Source: Lolium rigidum
Taxonomy: Eukaryota; Streptophyta; Magnoliopsida; Poales; Poaceae
NCBI RefSeq assembly: GCF_022539505.1
Contig: NC_061514.1
Location: 334,535,090-334,599,089, forward strand
Reading direction: 5' to 3'
DNA: 64,000 nucleotides
Shown piece after piece: positions 10,777-21,041 of the stretch. The notes beneath the pieces were generated by a model, which ran no database searches, was not told the DNA's origin, and was given only the letters and a program-made list of their open reading frames with translations. The first letter of the stretch is position 1. The number at the start of each line of letters is the position of its first letter. The position numbers and the translations under genes were made by a program.

Positions 10777-12217
10777 CCTCCAAGACAATGTCCGAAGATT
10801 ATTCCGCAGGAAATCATAGCCCTTCTTAATCAGGTCTGGCAAGATAAGCAGATGGCACCACGAATTCAGACTTTTGCCTGGAGACTTCTTAGGAGAGCTC
10901 TTCCTACTGGTAAGAGAGCGAGTAAGTTCTCTCAACATATCAAAGAAAATTGCAATGTGGTAACGTTGAAGATGAAATGCACATGCTCTTCCTCTGTCCA
11001 TTTTCTAAGGCAGCTTGGTTTTGTTCACCTTGGTATATTAAAACTGAACTGATAGCTGCAAATCATCGTCATCGTTCAGTTCCTGACATGATTCAGTATC
11101 TTATTAATTCAAGGCACCCACATATTAATACCACTTCTTTATACACTTTCACTTTCTTGTGGTGTCTTTGGAAAGCTCGGAACAACACACTTTTGCAGGA
11201 AACGTTGCAGTCCTTATCAGGTGTTCGCGGCAGCAAATGCAATTATCCAGGGAACCAAATTAGAAGATGCAAACTCTTTTCAAGATCGCAATTCAACTGA
11301 AGCAACATCAGATGATACCATACAACTGCAGGTTGCGTCCATTCGGCAGATGACTCCATCACTAGGGGCTACAGTTAGGAACATCGCAAACATATCTGGA
11401 TCCATCATTTTCTTTGACGCTGCTTGGTCTCCAGGACTTGACGGCCAGCCAGCGCCTGCGGGTTTAGGTATTTTTATGCAGATTTGTGGTGATAGAAATT
11501 GCTCCCAGATTTGCATCTCGGCCATCTCACCGCCAGCCTCATCAGCTATTCAGGCTGAAGCTTTTGGTTTGTTGCTTGCAATCCAGCTCGTAGAGCTGCT
11601 CCACATTCAGCAGCCAACCTACTTAACGGACAATGCCACTTTGGCAACTGCTGCTGCTGCTCAGGATCTGCATCTCGCTCCAGGACATTGGACAATCAGG
11701 CCACAACTTGCTCACATGGCAGCTATCTCTTCCTTTGATGCCTCGAAGGTCTTTCATATTTCTAGGAGCAACAATTTCAGAGCACATCATCATGCTAGAT
11801 TACTCCCTCCGTCCTCAAATAAGTGGACATCTAGCTTCTAAACTTTGTCCACAAAAGAGTGTACTCCTATCTTCCCAATGCAATTTAATTGCTTCTCTCT
11901 CATCGCACGGAAATCAAACCCAATAATATTGAGCACATATTTCTCTTGTTTTCTACATGCACTTAGCTTATTGGAGGTGAAAGAATTAAAGAGGAGAGAT
12001 GCATGTTCCCAATATACTTTTCATTCCACCTCATAATTTATCTTGAAAATCCCGCAGGTACACTTATTTGTGGACGGAGGGAGTAGCTCTTAAACTTCAG
12101 AATAGACCTTTTAGTTTCAGGTGCTTACGTACAGACAATGGAGCTTGTCTAAATGCAAGTATAACCTCAATGTCTTGCGTGTCTCAGTGCACGCTTGTCT
12201 TTTTAAGATGTTGCTAG
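10777..12217 (+). pseudogene. LINE ORF2 3' part: zf-RVT and RNase H
   Basis: The first segment contains FAWRLLRRALPTGKRAS and, after a frameshift near 10955, EDEMHMLFLCPFSKAAW and FLWCLWKARNNT. This is the zf-RVT zinc-binding region of plant LINE reverse transcriptases. After another frame change near 11200 an RNase H-like domain follows. It has SIIFFDAAWSPG (first acidic residue), IQAEAFGLLLAIQ (glutamate), YLTDNATLATAAA (aspartate), and a C-terminal RSNNFRAHHHARL motif. A Stowaway MITE then cuts the frame at 11802. The endonuclease and RT catalytic core are absent. Confidence 0.85.
11803..12083. mobile_element. Stowaway MITE inside the LINE
   Basis: The TA duplications are at 11801-11802 and 12084-12085. 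The terminal repeats CTCCCTCCGTCCTCAAATAA and the inverse of TTATTTGTGGACGGAGGGAG differ at one position. It lies within the RNase H coding region, so it arrived after the LINE. Confidence 0.95.
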
Positions 12218-14161
12218 ATCAATAAAAACGGAGTGTTCAAAAAAAAAAAAGGAAACAAGGGAGGGAGGGTAGTGTGAAACGGAACAGGTTTGCTTTGACA
12301 CTCGTTGGCATTCAATGTTACCTCGGGACATTGGCGGATCCAGACGGTGGCATTTAGGATTTTGGCCCATTACCGATGCAGCGTCGCTGGAAGACGCCGT
12401 CGCTCCCTCTCCGTCGCCGCAAGACGCCGTCGCTCCCTCTCCGTCGCCGGTGACACCACCCTCCGGCCACCGCCAGCCCGCCACCTTCTGCCACCGATCT
12501 TCCTCCTCGCCCCGCACCTTCCAAGTCCCCGCCGCCCAGCGCCTCCCCTTCCCTTCCCCGGTCCCCCTGAACCCTAGCGGCAGCCGGCGGAGAAGAAGGC
12601 CGGCGGCGCCCCACGCCTCCCCTTCCCTTCCGGCGTTCGCCCTGCACGCCTCCAGCGGCGTGAAGAAGGCCGGCAACGCCCCACCCCCACCGCCCCACGA
12701 ATTAGGTACCTTCTGGCTTCTGCAGTTTTGCTATTCTGCTTTGGCAACTCAAAATTGTAGACATTTTACAAGTTATTGCAAGTTAGGAATGATTGATTGT
12801 TTAGGATCGATGTCAAATGTATTGCAGCCAATTATCAAAATAGATTGAAACACTTTTGTTGTCGAACTTTTGAAGAGTGAAGAGGACCGGAGATGTAAGC
12901 CCCATAAAAAGTAGTCTTCTTTGAGCTTTTCAAGGTATATGTAGGCCAATTTTATGTAAAATTCACATTTAACCATGTATTATTATATATTTGTAAGACA
13001 GTAAGGGTAGTGTTAAATTATGGGGGCAGCGTTTTGGCACCCGGGCTCATTTGCTCCTGCTATCTGGACCGTGAATCCTGGACTTGGGATGTGTGACCAG
13101 TCATTTTCGTCGTGGCCAAGTGTGAGTAGAAAATCAGTATACATTGTAAAGCACATGCCGATTTAATGCAGTGGACCCTGATTCAGAACGTGCTGGAACG
13201 GCTGCTGTAAGTTGGCCGTTTGCTTGACTTGCGTCGCAGCAAACTTACGGTTTCAAAACAAAATCAACACAGATGGAGATTGAGGAGGTGCGCACCGGCG
13301 AGCTCCATGGCCACGGCTTCCGCCATAGACACCAGGTCTCTCACTATCATGGGATTGGACCAGATCCTGCAGAGATATTATGTGCCATCGCGACGCCTAG
13401 CGACGCCTAGCACCGCCCTGGTGACGAGGAGCCACAGCCTCCGGTAACGCCGACCAGGCCTAGGAGGCCATTGATGTCGCCCCCGCTCGTCATCGCCTCC
13501 GTGCAGCTCCCAGCCTCCCATGATATGTTTCTTGGTGGATGGGTGGAGATGCAGCCAACGCGGATGCAGTGGGAGACAAAGAGCGCTCGGCAGAGCTCAC
13601 GGTTGTGACAGCGGCCGGCGGGTAGTACGCTGGATCTCGGTCCGTACACAGCAAAGGTCTAGGAACGTGAAGGGGTCAGTCGGGCCGGCAAGGACGACGA
13701 GGGACGACTTATCTGTAGTTACTCTGCAAGCACACATGAGAGAAGAAGAGCAAACACCATGATTCGATAGCCGAAGGCTGGGGCGTGACTGCGTGAGAAA
13801 CACATCCATGAGCCATGTCAATTTTGTAACTCAACCGTGAAAATCCCATTGAGGCACCACTTCGGTAGGTTGAGGTTAGGATAAAATTGCAATTGCATTG
13901 GGGGGAAATAGCAGTCAAAGGCTCTAAATCCATCGATCCATCCAGTAGGCAGGAGTAGGACGAGGCATGGGACGGGGACGGATAAACCAGGAAGCACATC
14001 AGGCACTCGTCGAAGTTGTCGCGCGGGTCGCGGGAGCCGGGCGGGCAGGCCGCATCAACAATTCAACATTGCCAGTGAGACGAGAAGTCAACAGCGCCAA
14101 GCCAAGCGTGGCTGAATTGAGCATGAGTAGTAGAAATAATTGCCTCGATAATGGAGATGGA

Positions 14162-15022
14162 GTCGATTTTGACAAAATTAATCTAAATCTCGAAAGATCA
14201 CACAAAATAACTTGGTTTCGAAAAGATTTCACAAAATAACCTTTTGCTCGGCTCCGCACAAGATGGAGTCATGTCTCGATGACGCGCTTCAGTCTCATGT
14301 GGAGCCAAGATGAGAAGCATGGCGCCGTTGCGAGTGGAGCCAAACTCAATAGCACGGCTCCGTCTGCGGTGGAGCCAAGCTCATAAGCACAACGCCGTCT
14401 CAGGCGGAGCCAAACTCAGTAGCACGACTCCGTTCCAGGTGGAGCCAAGCTCAATAGCATGGCTCCGTCCCAGGTGGAGCCATGGTCCTTAGCCATTTTC
14501 TAACAACAATTGATAGTGGTTCATGCATCTACTGAGGACTAAGTTTATTTAGCTCAATAGAGAGATTTGCATCATCTCGGACCACCACCAAGGGATACTC
14601 AAGATAGTTATTTTCTATTTCGTGCTTGTTTATGTGTGCAAAATTGTCACCGGTGGGCGCTTAAACCCCTACTGCGATAGAAAGTCACCCTACAATCTAA
14701 CCTTGTCAGAAAAGACTTTGAGTCACTGATGCGCGCGAAACTCATCAAAAGTAGGCGCTCTGCTGGCAGTACTTATTAGGCGCATGTAAGAAATTTTGTG
14801 GTGCCTTCAGATACTCGCCGAGTTATTATACTGTTGGTTGGTTAATAAGCGTCTCCATTAGTTCGTTCTGATTTTCTAGAGAGCCTGGACGTCTTTCGGT
14901 TCAAGGTTGTGACTACAACCAGATGTGTGTTGGTACTAGATCGCATCCATGAACCCAAACTATTGAGGAAGCACATTGCAAAGAGAAGTAGAATAATATA
15001 GCAATGATAGACTAATATAGCT
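14162..15022. repeat. Left arm of the foldback element
   Basis: This is inverted relative to 15172-16018. Long matching words include GAAGCACATTGCAAAGAGAA (inverse near 15200) and CACCGGTGGGCGCTTAAACC (inverse near 15515). Confidence 0.9.
14299..14486. repeat. Minisatellite in the foldback arm, 35-36 bp units
   Basis: About five units each begin TGGAGCCAAGCTCA and contain GGCTCCGTC. They are mirrored in the right arm at about 15690-15905. GGAGCC and GGCTCC alternate, so single units can also self-pair. Confidence 0.8.
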
Positions 15023-15171
15023 AGGGTTGCAAGTGAGGGTTTGGACCCCCACTCGCACCTTCACCCTGTATTTGTAGGGGGCGGTGGGGTGGGTTTGACG
15101 GGCCCCGTATTCTGCCGATACCGCCGGCCCGAATACGGGGCCTGCTAGACGGCCCATTTCGCCCTCACCCC

Positions 15172-16018
15172 CTATCCTTGCTATATTAGTCTACTTCTCT
15201 TTGCAATGTGCTTCCTTAATAGTTTGGGTTCATGGATGCGATCTAGTACCAACGAGCATCAGGTTGTAGTCATAACCTCGAACCGAAAGACGTCCAGACT
15301 CTCTAGAAAATCAGAACAAACTAACGGAGACGCTTATTAACCAACCAACAGTATAATAACTCGGCGAGTATCTGAAGGCACCACAAAATTTCTTACATGC
15401 GCCTAATAAGTACTGCCAGCAGAGCGCTTACTTCGACGAGTTTCGCGCGCATCAGTGACTCAAAGTCTTTTCTGACAAGGTTAGATTGTAGGGTGACTTT
15501 CTGTCGCAGTAGGGGTTTAAGCGCCCACCGGTGGCAATTTTGCACACATAAACAAGCACGAAATAGAAAATAACTGTCTTGAGTATCCCTTGGTGGTGGT
15601 CCGAGATGATGCAAACCTCGCTATTGAGCTCAATAAACTTAGTCCTCAGTAGATGCATGAACCACTCTCAATTGTTGTTAGAAAACGGCTAAGGACCATG
15701 GCTCCACCTGGGACGGAGCCATGCTACTGAGCTTGGCTCCACCTGGAACGGAGTCGTGCTACTGAGCTTGGCTCCGCCTGAGACGGTGTTGTGCTGATGA
15801 GCTTGGCTCCACCCTGGACGGAGCCGTGCTATTGAGTTTGGCTCCACCTGCAACGGCGCCATGCTTCTCATCTTGGCTCCACATGGGACGGAGCCGTGCT
15901 ACTGAGCATGGCTCCATCTTGTACGGAGTCGAGCAAAAGGTTATTTTGTGAAATCTTTTCGAAACCAAGTTATTTTGTGTGATCTTTTCAGATTTAGGTC
16001 AATTTTGTCAAAATTGAC
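15172..16018. repeat. Right arm of the foldback element
   Basis: This is inverted relative to 14162-15022. A 20-base scale tandem difference near the inner end (extra AATAATATAGCAATGATAG in the left arm) shows the arms have begun to diverge. Confidence 0.9.
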
Positions 16019-16483
16019 GGAGATGGAGAAGATGAATCATGCATCGGTACAGGAAAATTCCTCCCCTGTCCCATCATGTACCATTGGGTCGAAAGTGGTG
16101 CTACGCGTTTAATATATCTGAGCAACTGGGTCCATGCACTGTTCAAAACGAAAGATACGAAAAGGAGTACACCCGAGAATACGCTGACAAGTCAGTAAAA
16201 AGATGAACGTGATTGGCTTAAGAAACAGGAGCATTTGGACCCGGGAGTCGAAACGAGTTTTACTTAAATTATATGCTAGTATGTTGATATTGTTCTATTT
16301 ATGTTTAAATTTTTTTATGAAGGTGGATCACCCTGCTTCAAACTCCTAGATCCGGCACTGCCTCGGGAACGAGCTGGCCATGCGGGCATCGAGCAGTCAC
16401 CACTTCTATTTCTTCCATAAAAAGGGATGAAACACCCACGCATCTCACCTCTAGCCTCCAAACGACCTCCAACTCTCGAAAAC

Positions 16484-17231
16484 ATGGAAGCAGATACCAT
16501 GCCGCCGGCGCCACCACCTCAGCGTGTCGAAGACATGGTCGAACTCGTCGAAGAGATCCTCCTCCGCCTCCCGCCGAACGAGCCTGACAGCCTCGTCCGT
16601 GCGGCAGTCGTATGCAAGCCATGGCGCAGACTCCTCTCCAGCCACCGCTTCCGCCGTCTCTATCGTGACTTCCACAAAAAACCTCCTATGCTAGGATTCT
16701 TCCAGAACTCCCTCTTGTTGTGGTTGCCGTCGCAGTTGACATTCTTCGATACTTACCTCGCAAAAAAAGGATCCCTTTTGAGCCCTGCCTCCACCAAAGG
16801 CTTCTTGCCGCGTGATCCCGACGGCAGGTATAGTGTGTTCGACTGCCGCCACGGTCGCGTCCTCCTTAAGTGCTGGGACTACAATAACTGCTGGGCCGGC
16901 GTGTCCAAGTATGTCGTTTGGGACCCTATGACGGGCAGCCAGAGGCCGCTGCTTACGCCCTACGAACACGGTTGCGTGGATCATGGGGTCGCAGTGCTAT
17001 GTGCGGTTGGCGATTGTGACCACAGCGCCTGCCACATGGGTCCGTTTCATGTGGTTTACATCACCGTTGACAACGAGAATGAGTATGGAGACGGAGCATG
17101 GGCGTACGTCTACTCCTCCAAGACTCGTAAATGGAGCGAACGGGCCTTTCTTCAGCTGCCTGGGGATAATGATCACGACATGGATAAAAGGCCTTTTGTT
17201 CTCCTCGTTGCAGAAGCATTGTTTTCCCTCA
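16484..17231 (+). pseudogene. F-box gene copy 1, exon 1 first part (cut by a Helitron)
   Basis: The start at 16484 gives MEADTMPPAPPPQRVED, matching copy 2. The F-box lies at about residues 18-60 (LVEEILLRLPPNEPDSL, then VVCKPWRRLLSSHRF), the domain that binds SKP1 in SCF ubiquitin ligases. A grass-type F-box-associated region follows (CRHGRVLL, VVWDPMTGSQRPL, YVYSSKTRKWSE). There is no stop before 17231, where the Helitron enters within codon 250. The coding sequence resumes at 33041 in the same frame. Spliced and without the Helitron it would be 428 residues. As it stands the transcript would have to remove 15.8 kb, so this is a disrupted gene. The substrate is unknown. Confidence 0.9.
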
Positions 17232-17244
17232 CTAGTAAGTTTGC

Positions 17245-17259
17245 ACGTGCAACGCACGT
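17245..17259 (-). terminator. Helitron 3'-terminal hairpin
   Basis: The arms ACGTGC and GCACGT surround AAC (plus strand), nine bases inside the terminal CTAG at 17232-17235. Such hairpins are thought to signal the end of rolling-circle transfer. This is not a transcription terminator. Confidence 0.85.
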
Positions 17260-17287
17260 CTATACAATCAGGTATACAACCACCTCT

Positions 17288-17598
17288 CAGAGCCAACAGC
17301 GATCTATTCTGATTGTGTGGACCTCGCCACTTGATAGGTCAGGTGTGCTTTAGTCATTGTGTAAGGGCAGCTAATAAGTCGGCTCATGCTATAGCTAGGG
17401 AGTCTTTCCTTTCTAAAATCTCTTGTACCTGGGACGATGATCCCCCTAGGTAGTGAGCTACCTTACAAACGACGTAATGATTCTTTGATGATGGCAGCAA
17501 GTTCTAGACGCACTCTTTTTCTTACCAGGGTACCTATGGGGGCTGGAAGGTTTTTAATGAGGCGGCTTGCTGACCTAATATATTATGTTTAAAAAAAA
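17288..17598 (+). mobile_element. LINE 3' tail, severely 5'-truncated
   Basis: The 17-bp direct repeat GGTATACAACCACCTCT at 17271-17287 and 17599-17615 brackets 311 bp ending in A8. A decayed plus-strand reading resembles the last part of a LINE RNase H domain (a run like SAHAIARESFLSK). It belongs to the Helitron body, so the insertion occurred there. Confidence 0.9.
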
Positions 17599-17615
17599 GG
17601 TATACAACCACCTCT

Positions 17616-18899
17616 ACTCCTCTCTCTCAAGATCATCAAGTCTCTTCTCCAAGTAAGAATGATGTATATGCAATGTCTCATGCCTGAGTCCTCCCACGAG
17701 GCAAACAGGACCACCAATTCCCCCATCTGTGCAAGCGAGGCAATTGATACTCATACAAAAATGTACTATCACCACAACCACCTGCCATGTCAATCCCTCT
17801 CCCGCTCCTTCCATATCACCTAGCAGAACCCACATTTATGATTTATGATGTAGATACATGCACCAACACTAAAGCCGAGGGTTCAAACACACAAATTCCT
17901 CGCACACTGCCAACCCACATGCTGCTTCTCCCCATGCCCAACCACCCATTGAGATGTCACTTCCCGCCTAGCATTCCTTTCCAAACTCGAAGAACCATTT
18001 GTTGAACCGCATGTCAGAAACCAACACCGCCATGGTTGCCAATAGATGTTGTGCAACATGTATTTGTCAAACGTTGCCAAATGTTAGCATAATATTTTCA
18101 ATCAGTTGGAACAAACAATTCTTCTTAATACACGTCAAGGGATTAACCATAAATGAGTAGAAATCTATATCTCTCTCCTACCAAAATGGAGAAATGGTGG
18201 ACAAAATATGATCAGAACCAGTAACACTAACGGTTCACTTCAAGTTTCATTCGACTAATAAAACTTTAATTTTGAAGGATAACCTTATTAGACTGAAGAA
18301 TCCACTTTCCCAAAAAATTGTGCACTAATTTGAGTACAATCTATCAAAAACAGATAAGCTCCACCATTTTTACCATCTCCACTGAATTAACCAAAATATC
18401 AGATATTTACTAATATTTTACATAATACCTTGCTTTGGTGCATTGGGTAAAATTTTGTCTTATCATGTGCTGGCAAGAGATAAGATTCATGGTAAAAAAT
18501 AGATACAATCGCAGGAACAGAAAAATAATAAACTCCGTGAACTAAACGCTGGAAGATAAGAATACAAACTAACAACAATTAACCGTGCAAAAGATGATAT
18601 CAGCAAGCACTTTTAAGACCCAATGGCGCAGATAAAATTAGGTGAGATACGATATTCAATACATATCCAATGCTCTCAAAGTTGAAGCTGAAATGACTAC
18701 ATTAAATAGAAAAATAATGCATACTGTTATATATATGCCTCAAACATGAATTTATGCATGAAACTGAACGATGGAACTGAACTATGCTATAAACTTGAAT
18801 CGTGAATCATTACATACATAAGTCAAACATCAATTTATTCACACGGAGCTTCTAAATAAATGAAATCACTTGGTGAGAATGTTAGTCTATGCAATTTAG
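17616..18899. other. Helitron body, no gene recognised
   Basis: This is AT-rich, without long open frames or terminal repeats. Captured gene fragments are common in Helitrons, but I found none here that I could name. Confidence 0.5.
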
Positions 18900-18901
18900 T
18901 A

Positions 18902-19468
18902 CTCCCTCCATCCCGTTTTAATTAACTCGACCGTAATTTTGCAAAAAAAACCCTATCGTTTTTTTACTTCCTACCCGCACGTCCTCGTCGTCACGAATCG
19001 TGCCGCGCTTGTCTTTTCCCCTCCCGCGCTCATGCCCTCGCGCCAGCCCCCGCTGCCCGATGCCTCCCCGCCTCCGGCATCCGCCGCCGCTTCTGCCGTC
19101 GTCGCGGGCCTCCGATCCCACGGCCGCCACCACCTCCCGCCCTCCGCGGTATCCTCCGCGGCGGCGGCGGCGGCGCTTATCCTGGTCGCCTTCGCGTTGT
19201 TCGTCTGGCTGCGGCGGGGCCGGAAGCGTGCCCCGGCGGCCCCGGCGATGCAGCCCGCACCCGCCCTACGTAGGCTGTCGTACCAGCAGCTGCGGCGCGC
19301 CACAAGCAACTTCGCGGCGGGGAGCAAGCTGGGGGAGGGCAGAATGGATCTCACGGACAGTAGATCTTAGGGAGTCTGTTTTAAAATTTGAAATTGTATA
19401 GGACGGGAATGTAAAAATCAATTTCTGAAGCGTTCCCCCCCCCCCTAATTAAAACGGGACAGAGGGAG
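18902..19468 (+). mobile_element. Stowaway element carrying a kinase gene fragment (Pack-type)
   Basis: TA duplications lie at 18900-18901 and 19469-19470. The terminal repeats CTCCCTCCATCCCGTTTTAA and the inverse of TTAAAACGGGACAGAGGGAG differ at two positions. Inside is a GC-rich block that reads as the beginning of a receptor-like kinase. At 567 bp it is at least twice the size of the ordinary Stowaways in this window (256-281 bp). Confidence 0.9.
19032..19352 (+). pseudogene. Captured 5' coding end of a receptor-like serine/threonine kinase
   Basis: The start at 19032 gives MPSRQPPLPDASPPPAS, then a hydrophobic segment (AAAAAALILVAFALFVWL) followed by basic residues (RRGRKR), which is a membrane anchor with stop-transfer. 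LRRLSYQQLRRATSNF then KLGEG follows, the usual lead-in to a plant kinase domain. The match breaks just where the glycine loop should continue. The architecture resembles Arabidopsis At4g25390-type kinases (recognised from memory, moderate certainty). The fragment keeps its native start codon and orientation, so it could be expressed as a short membrane-anchored peptide, but it lacks the kinase core. Confidence 0.8.
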
Positions 19469-19470
19469 TA

Positions 19471-20324
19471 GTAATGAAGCGGATTAACCAAATAACAGAA
19501 ATATACACAGGGTGACTATTTTTCTCCACGAAATCCAACACCCAACTTTTCTCCACTAACCTCATGCATAGAAAGCTGGTAGATTATGAAGCAAAAAAAA
19601 TGTATGTTAGTTAAAACCGAAATGTACTGGTAAAATATACATTACAAGCCTTTCTAAGCGACTAGCAGACGAGGTTAGGTGAATTTTTTTCCGCAGATAG
19701 TGCACATGAAAAAAGAACTGAAAATAAAACATATGAGATAATTACCGACAAGATGCAGGTGTAATCCAACCTGAACCTTCTGATTAGCTATTAGCAATTC
19801 CCTGGAAATGTGAAATTTCGTAGGATCAGCCATAATATCACTCAGTGAGGCTTAAATATGTAGTTGGATCACACGCACACACTTACACTTATCATGTGCA
19901 ACATAATGCCTCAGTGTGGAGCATAAAAAGAGAGTTAGCCAATCTCATGAATGGGCATTACTAAATAAACATCTCCGGATATCAGCTGCATAAAGCTTCT
20001 ATCTACTGAACCTGTGACAATTCTTCAATACTTGCTCTATTAGGTAACCACTAACATCATATGACTCTCATCATCGACTTGCATAATCCAAGTTTGTCGT
20101 TTATAAATAAAAATATCATCAGAATACTAATAGTACCAAAGATGGCATCGCAGATTGCAGAATCTAATGTGTTTGCCATCTTCGGTTCAGATGCAATGGT
20201 GTGTCCTTCACTACTCCACGGTTTAGGTGTGGTTTGCAGGACCACACAGCATCGGCCTCAGGCACACGTCCTTGCTTGCCCCATTGAATACCTAGCGTAC
20301 TGAGACATAAATTAGGGAAAGCAC
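19471..20324. other. Helitron body, no gene recognised
   Basis: This is AT-rich sequence between the Stowaway and the CACTA element. No coding or repeat structure was seen. Confidence 0.5.
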
Positions 20325-20340
20325 TATCACTAGTAGAAAA

Positions 20341-20560
20341 TCTCTCATGCGTACCGGTTCCAGAGGGGCATTCGTACCGGTTTTGCAACCGGTACAAATT
20401 ATTCGGCACTAAAGCCCCCCCCCTTTCGTACCGGTTGCTTACGAACCGGTATAAAACGGGCCTCCACGTGGGCCACCAGGAGAGCTCAGGGCTAAGGATC
20501 TTTGGTACCGGTTGGTAATACGAACCGGTACCAAAGGTTCCCCCGCGGCAGGGAATTTGC
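20341..20560. repeat. Left subterminal repeats of the CACTA element
   Basis: Repeated TACCGGTT and AACCGGTA words appear as inverted pairs 8-20 bp apart, for example around 20371-20395, 20430-20455 and 20506-20535. In the family such motifs bind the TNPA-like protein that brings the ends together. Confidence 0.9.
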
Positions 20561-21041
20561 CCAAATCTCCGCCGCGGCGGAGAATTGGTTTTTTAGGGTT
20601 TTTGGAGGGGTTTAGGGATATCGGTTTGTTTCATATCGCGTCGATGCACCGGAAACGCGTTTGGGTTTAGGTAGTACATGAAGATCAAGATGATGCATAG
20701 CAAGTTGGTGCATATAATATAACACACATGTTATTGCATAAGATCGCAAATTAAGTAGCACTATGCATGAAGATCGATCTTCATGCATAGTGGTACTCTC
20801 CGAGGCGTACTCTATATATGTCTATTACATGTAGCATAGTGGTACTCTTCGAGTCAACTATATATGTAACATGTACATCTTCATTCATAGTGGAACTCTG
20901 CGAGTGGTGGTATGACGTCCCGAAGGAAAAATCCCGCCAATTCCTCGCCTATTGCTATGAAGCGGTCATCGATTGAGAGCTTGTTCCGCTTTCTTGCCAA
21001 CTATAAAAGAATAAGATACAAATGAATACATGAAACAACTA

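Larger units (their letters stand above)
10777..12248 (+). mobile_element. 5'-truncated LINE with poly-A tail
   Basis: The element is bracketed by a 15-bp direct repeat, AAGGAAACAAGGGAG, at 10762-10776 and 12249-12263. The right copy follows a run of A from 12239. This is the signature of target-primed reverse transcription. Only the 3' end of ORF2 was copied. Removing it rejoins sequence that matches the copy 2 F-box promoter. Confidence 0.95.
14162..16018. mobile_element. Foldback Mutator-like element with very long inverted repeats
   Basis: The 9-bp duplication GGAGATGGA is at 14153-14161 and 16019-16027. The left end GTCGATTTTGACAAAATTAA and the inverse of the right end, GTCAATTTTGACAAAATTGA, begin arms of about 850 bp (14162-15022 and 15172-16018). 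The arms are nearly identical, around a spacer of about 150 bp rich in G and C. There is no coding capacity. The arms could form a stem of about 0.85 kb if transcribed. Confidence 0.9.
13022..16263. mobile_element. Mutator-like element nested in the hAT
   Basis: The 9-bp duplication TTAAATTAT is at 13013-13021 and 16264-16272. The terminal regions share a diverged inverted motif: CACCCGGGCTCATTTGCTCC on the left, and the inverse of GGAGCATTTGGACCCGGGAG on the right. No transposase is visible. Without the element nested inside it, it would be about 1.4 kb. Its GC-rich segment around 13290-13700 could be captured coding sequence, but no protein was recognised. Confidence 0.75.
12329..16360. mobile_element. 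Non-autonomous hAT element in the F-box promoter
   Basis: The 8-bp duplication CCTCGGGA is at 12321-12328 and 16361-16368. The ends CATTGGCGGATCCAG and, inverted, CAGTGCCGGATCTAG form hAT-type terminal repeats. No transposase is encoded. The left 700 bp is GC- and proline-codon-rich (for example SPSPQDAVAPSPSP on the plus strand) and may be captured 5' genic sequence, but I do not recognise it. Nearly all of the rest is a nested MULE. Confidence 0.9.
10741..16483 (+). promoter_or_regulatory. 5' flank of F-box copy 1, broken up by insertions
   Basis: TTGCTTTGCATACTCATTGC (10741) and GTGAAACGGAACAGGTTTGC (about 12275), then CGGGCATCGAGCAGTCACC just before the start codon, match the flank of copy 2 at 56024-56105 and 56409-56428. 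Between these islands sit a LINE (10777-12248) and a hAT element (12329-16360). The ancestral proximal flank was only a few hundred bases. The insertions push its distal part about 5.5 kb away from the gene. Confidence 0.8.
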
